Of a stretch of DNA of 33,633 nt, positions 31,864 through 33,633 are shown piece by piece. Source of the DNA: Streptomyces muensis (GTDB taxonomy: Bacteria; Actinomycetota; Actinomycetes; Streptomycetales; Streptomycetaceae). A program made the position numbers and the translations under genes. Each line of letters opens with the position of its first letter. Position 1 is the stretch's first letter. The stretch is from positions 1 to 33,633 of the forward strand of contig NZ_JAKEIP010000077.1 of assembly GCF_021474425.1 (NCBI RefSeq), in the 5' to 3' direction. The notes under the pieces are model-generated. The model had not been told where the DNA came from. It did no database searches and was given only the letters and a program-made list of their open reading frames with translations.

Positions 31864-32610
31864 ATGCCGTACGTCGCGGTGAGTGCGATCAGCCATCCAG
31901 GACTGCTGCGCGAGCGCAACGAGGACAGCCTCGTCGTCGGACCGTGGACGCTGTGCGCCACCGTCACCGAGAACCCGCAGACCCTGATCTTCCCGCTGGG
32001 CACGCCCCTCGTCGTGGCCGTCGCCGATGGGCTCGGCGGGCATCCCGGCGGCGACCTGGCCAGCGCCCTGGTGGTCCGCCGGATCGCCTCGCTCGGCCCC
32101 GCCCTGACCGGCGAGGTCGCCGTCCGTGACGCCCTGAACGCCTGCAACCGCGCCGTCTACCAGGCGGCCGGGGGCGACCGGGGCGGGGAGCTCAGCGCCA
32201 TGGGGACGACGATCGCCGGGGTCGTCGTCCAGCCCGACTCGCTCATGGCGTTCAACGTGGGCGACAGCCGGGTCTTCGCGGCGTCGGACGACGGCCTGCG
32301 CCAGCTGAGCGTCGACGACAGCCCGCCGCACCCCGCCGGGCGCACCACCTCGCTCGTCACCCAGTGCCTGGGCGGCTCGCCCACCTATCGCGCCGTCCAT
32401 CCCCATGTCGCCGCCGGGCCCCTGCCCCCCGGCGAGCGCTATCTCGTCTGCTCGGACGGGCTGACGGACCCGCTGCCGGAGGAGGCACTGGAGGAGGTGC
32501 TGCGGGAGCACGACGACGGCCGGGCGGCCTTCGAGCTGTGGAAGGCCGCCATCGAGGCGGGCGGGCCCGACAACATCACGGTGGCGGTGGTGCGGGTCGG
32601 GCAGGAGTGA
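31864..32610 (+). CDS. PP2C family protein phosphatase
   Basis: This 248-aa cytoplasmic phosphatase has the complete PP2C motif set: RNEDS (Glu20, Asp21), AVADGLGGH (Asp55, Gly56), SAMGTTIAG, FNVGDSRVF, LVCSDGLTD and GPDNITVAVV, which supply the bimetal Asp residues. It removes phosphate from Ser/Thr in other proteins. There is no extra sensor domain. It follows the EssC-like ATPase gene in the same direction, probably from its own promoter. In other actinobacterial clusters PP2C enzymes regulate kinase/FHA modules, but the FHA here looks unable to bind phosphothreonine, so the substrate could be any cluster protein or the kinase encoded at 7756-9177. Confidence 0.9.
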   Translation: MPYVAVSAISHPGLLRERNEDSLVVGPWTLCATVTENPQTLIFPLGTPLVVAVADGLGGHPGGDLASALVVRRIASLGPALTGEVAVRDALNACNRAVYQAAGGDRGGELSAMGTTIAGVVVQPDSLMAFNVGDSRVFAASDDGLRQLSVDDSPPHPAGRTTSLVTQCLGGSPTYRAVHPHVAAGPLPPGERYLVCSDGLTDPLPEEALEEVLREHDDGRAAFELWKAAIEAGGPDNITVAVVRVGQE

Positions 32611-32676
32611 GTGCGTCTGTCCGGGGGTGCGTGCGTGGGGCCGGCGGTGCGCGCGTAGGTCCGGCGGTCCCAGGTG

Positions 32677-33633
32677 TCACAGGATCTTGCGCTGGACCAT
32701 GATCGACAGCACCAGGGCGCCCGGCAGCAGCGGCACCCAGACCGTCAGGACGCGGTAACCGATGACGGTGGCCGCGGCCAGGCCCATCGGGGCGCCGAAG
32801 GTGACCATCGTGAACACCAGGGCGGCGTCCACGGGCCCGATGCCGCCCGGCGCGGGCACGGCGCCGGCCGCGGTGCTGGCGAGGAGGTGGGCGAGGACGA
32901 CCTGCGTCCAGGACAGCGGCAGACCGAGCGCGAAGCCGACCGAGGCGATCACGCTCGCCTGGAGCAGCGGGGTGGCGGCGGCTCCGCCCCAGAGGGCGAG
33001 GACACGGCTGGGCCGGGTGTGCAGGATCCGCGCGTCGGTCAGGGCGGTGCGCAGGAAGCGGAGCAGGGGGCGCCGCAGCGGCCGTACGACTGTCACGAGC
33101 ACGCCCGCCGTGACGAGGCCGAGCGTCACGCCCGCGGCGACCATGAGCAGCGTCCGTTCGTCCGGGACGAGTTGGCCGAGGTGCAGCAGGTCGGGGAAGG
33201 CCACGAGGAAGGCGAGGAGCACAGCCGTCTTCGCGATCGGCTTGACCAGCGAGTACAGGGCGAGCGACGCGGTGGCCCGGGCCAGGGGGATGCCGCGGTT
33301 CTGGAGGAAGCGAAGGGTGACGGCATGGGCGCCGAGGCCGGCCGGGAGCACCTGGTTGGCGGCGCCGGCGGCGAACTGCGACGCGAGCAGCAGGCCCGGT
33401 GGGAGCCGTTCCGGCAGGGCGCCCTGGCGGACGACCGCGGCGATCACCCAGCCCATGCAGGTGAAGAAGAGCCCGGCCAGCAGCCACCCGGGGTGGGCGG
33501 AGGCGAGCCGGACGGCGCCGTCGCGCACGGTGTGCCAGTCGGCCACCGCCCACGCCCCGATCAGCAGCAGCGGGAGCAGCGTCAGGGCGTGGCGTACCAG
33601 GCGGGCGGGGGAGACACGGGAACAGGCGGGAGC
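32677..33633 (-). CDS. UPF0104 / LPG synthase-like membrane protein (5' partial)
   Basis: The hydrophobic protein has about eight helices and the family motifs LLASQFAAGAANQVLPAGLG, SLALYSLVKPIAKTAVLLAF and STAAGAVPAPGGIGPVDAAL (the conserved PGGxG/E type loop), and a C-terminal RVLTVWVPLLPGALVL. The family (YbhN, MprF membrane domain) includes lysyl-phosphatidylglycerol synthases and lipid flippases; the soluble MprF domain is not visible here. A GTG at 33546 could start it, but the frame stays open and encodes a natural first helix (ARLVRHALTLLPLLLIGAWA) up to the window edge. The true start is therefore outside and the entry is partial. It converges on the PP2C gene. Confidence 0.85.
   Translation of the reverse strand, partial: APACSRVSPARLVRHALTLLPLLLIGAWAVADWHTVRDGAVRLASAHPGWLLAGLFFTCMGWVIAAVVRQGALPERLPPGLLLASQFAAGAANQVLPAGLGAHAVTLRFLQNRGIPLARATASLALYSLVKPIAKTAVLLAFLVAFPDLLHLGQLVPDERTLLMVAAGVTLGLVTAGVLVTVVRPLRRPLLRFLRTALTDARILHTRPSRVLALWGGAAATPLLQASVIASVGFALGLPLSWTQVVLAHLLASTAAGAVPAPGGIGPVDAALVFTMVTFGAPMGLAAATVIGYRVLTVWVPLLPGALVLSIMVQRKIL

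Noticed and set aside
19340..32610. Standard ESX/type VII secretion locus
   Set aside because: Only EccC/EssC-like ATPases are present. No WXG100, EccB, EccD, EccE or mycosin gene is seen, and a phosphoesterase fusion and a dead paralogue are added.
1..33633. CRISPR array, rRNA or IS element
   Set aside because: No regularly spaced repeats, rRNA-like blocks, transposase frames or terminal inverted repeats were seen in the window.

Overview
The window is very GC-rich chromosomal DNA with strong third-position GC bias, GTG/TTG starts, twin-arginine and lipoprotein signals, a PASTA-less Ser/Thr kinase, and a murC gene beside msrB. All of this fits a Streptomyces chromosome (inference from composition and gene content; no species is claimed).

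Layout. (1) 1-851: a DUF692 metalloenzyme running off the left edge. (2) About 1062-4223: a roughly 3.1-kb islet bounded by 66-bp imperfect direct repeats (59/66 identical). Each repeat encodes the last 16 codons and stop of a Pth2-type peptidyl-tRNA hydrolase. The islet holds a perfect 24-bp palindrome, a small secreted four-cysteine protein, three decayed genes and a class I methyltransferase. The pth2 gene at its right border carries a 1-nt frameshift that removes its conserved C-terminal motif. (3) 4926-10597: an ABC transporter pair, a small Cys protein, a polysaccharide-deacetylase lipoprotein, a membrane Ser/Thr kinase and a Tat-exported PhoX-type phosphatase. (4) 10688-14259: a slipin, a SulP transporter translationally coupled to a beta-carbonic anhydrase (probably CO2/bicarbonate handling), and a small secreted protein. 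(5) 14435-19278: zapE, divergent from a pyrimidine-reductase-like gene with an unusual Gly/Ala-rich insert; a Usp-like protein; murC and msrB.

(6) 19340-32610 is the most interesting part. Five co-directional genes lie in a row: a SLATT 2-TM protein; a 1732-aa protein with a ubiquitin-like domain, an apparently dead EccC/FtsK ATPase module and an intact C-terminal AAA-type ATPase; a 667-aa fusion of a P-loop NTPase with a calcineurin-type phosphoesterase; a 1488-aa ubiquitin-like/FHA/2-TM/triple FtsK-domain ATPase resembling EssC/EccC of type VII secretion; and a PP2C phosphatase. The middle three overlap or nearly abut. No WXG100 substrate, EccB, EccD, EccE or mycosin gene is visible, so this is not an ordinary type VII locus. 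I propose an NTP-driven membrane system in which a live and a dead EccC paralogue form a complex with a phosphoesterase effector or regulator. Its function is unknown: secretion, conflict/defence or envelope signalling are all possible. (7) 32677 to the right edge: a UPF0104/LPG-synthase-like membrane protein, on the minus strand and incomplete at its 5' end.
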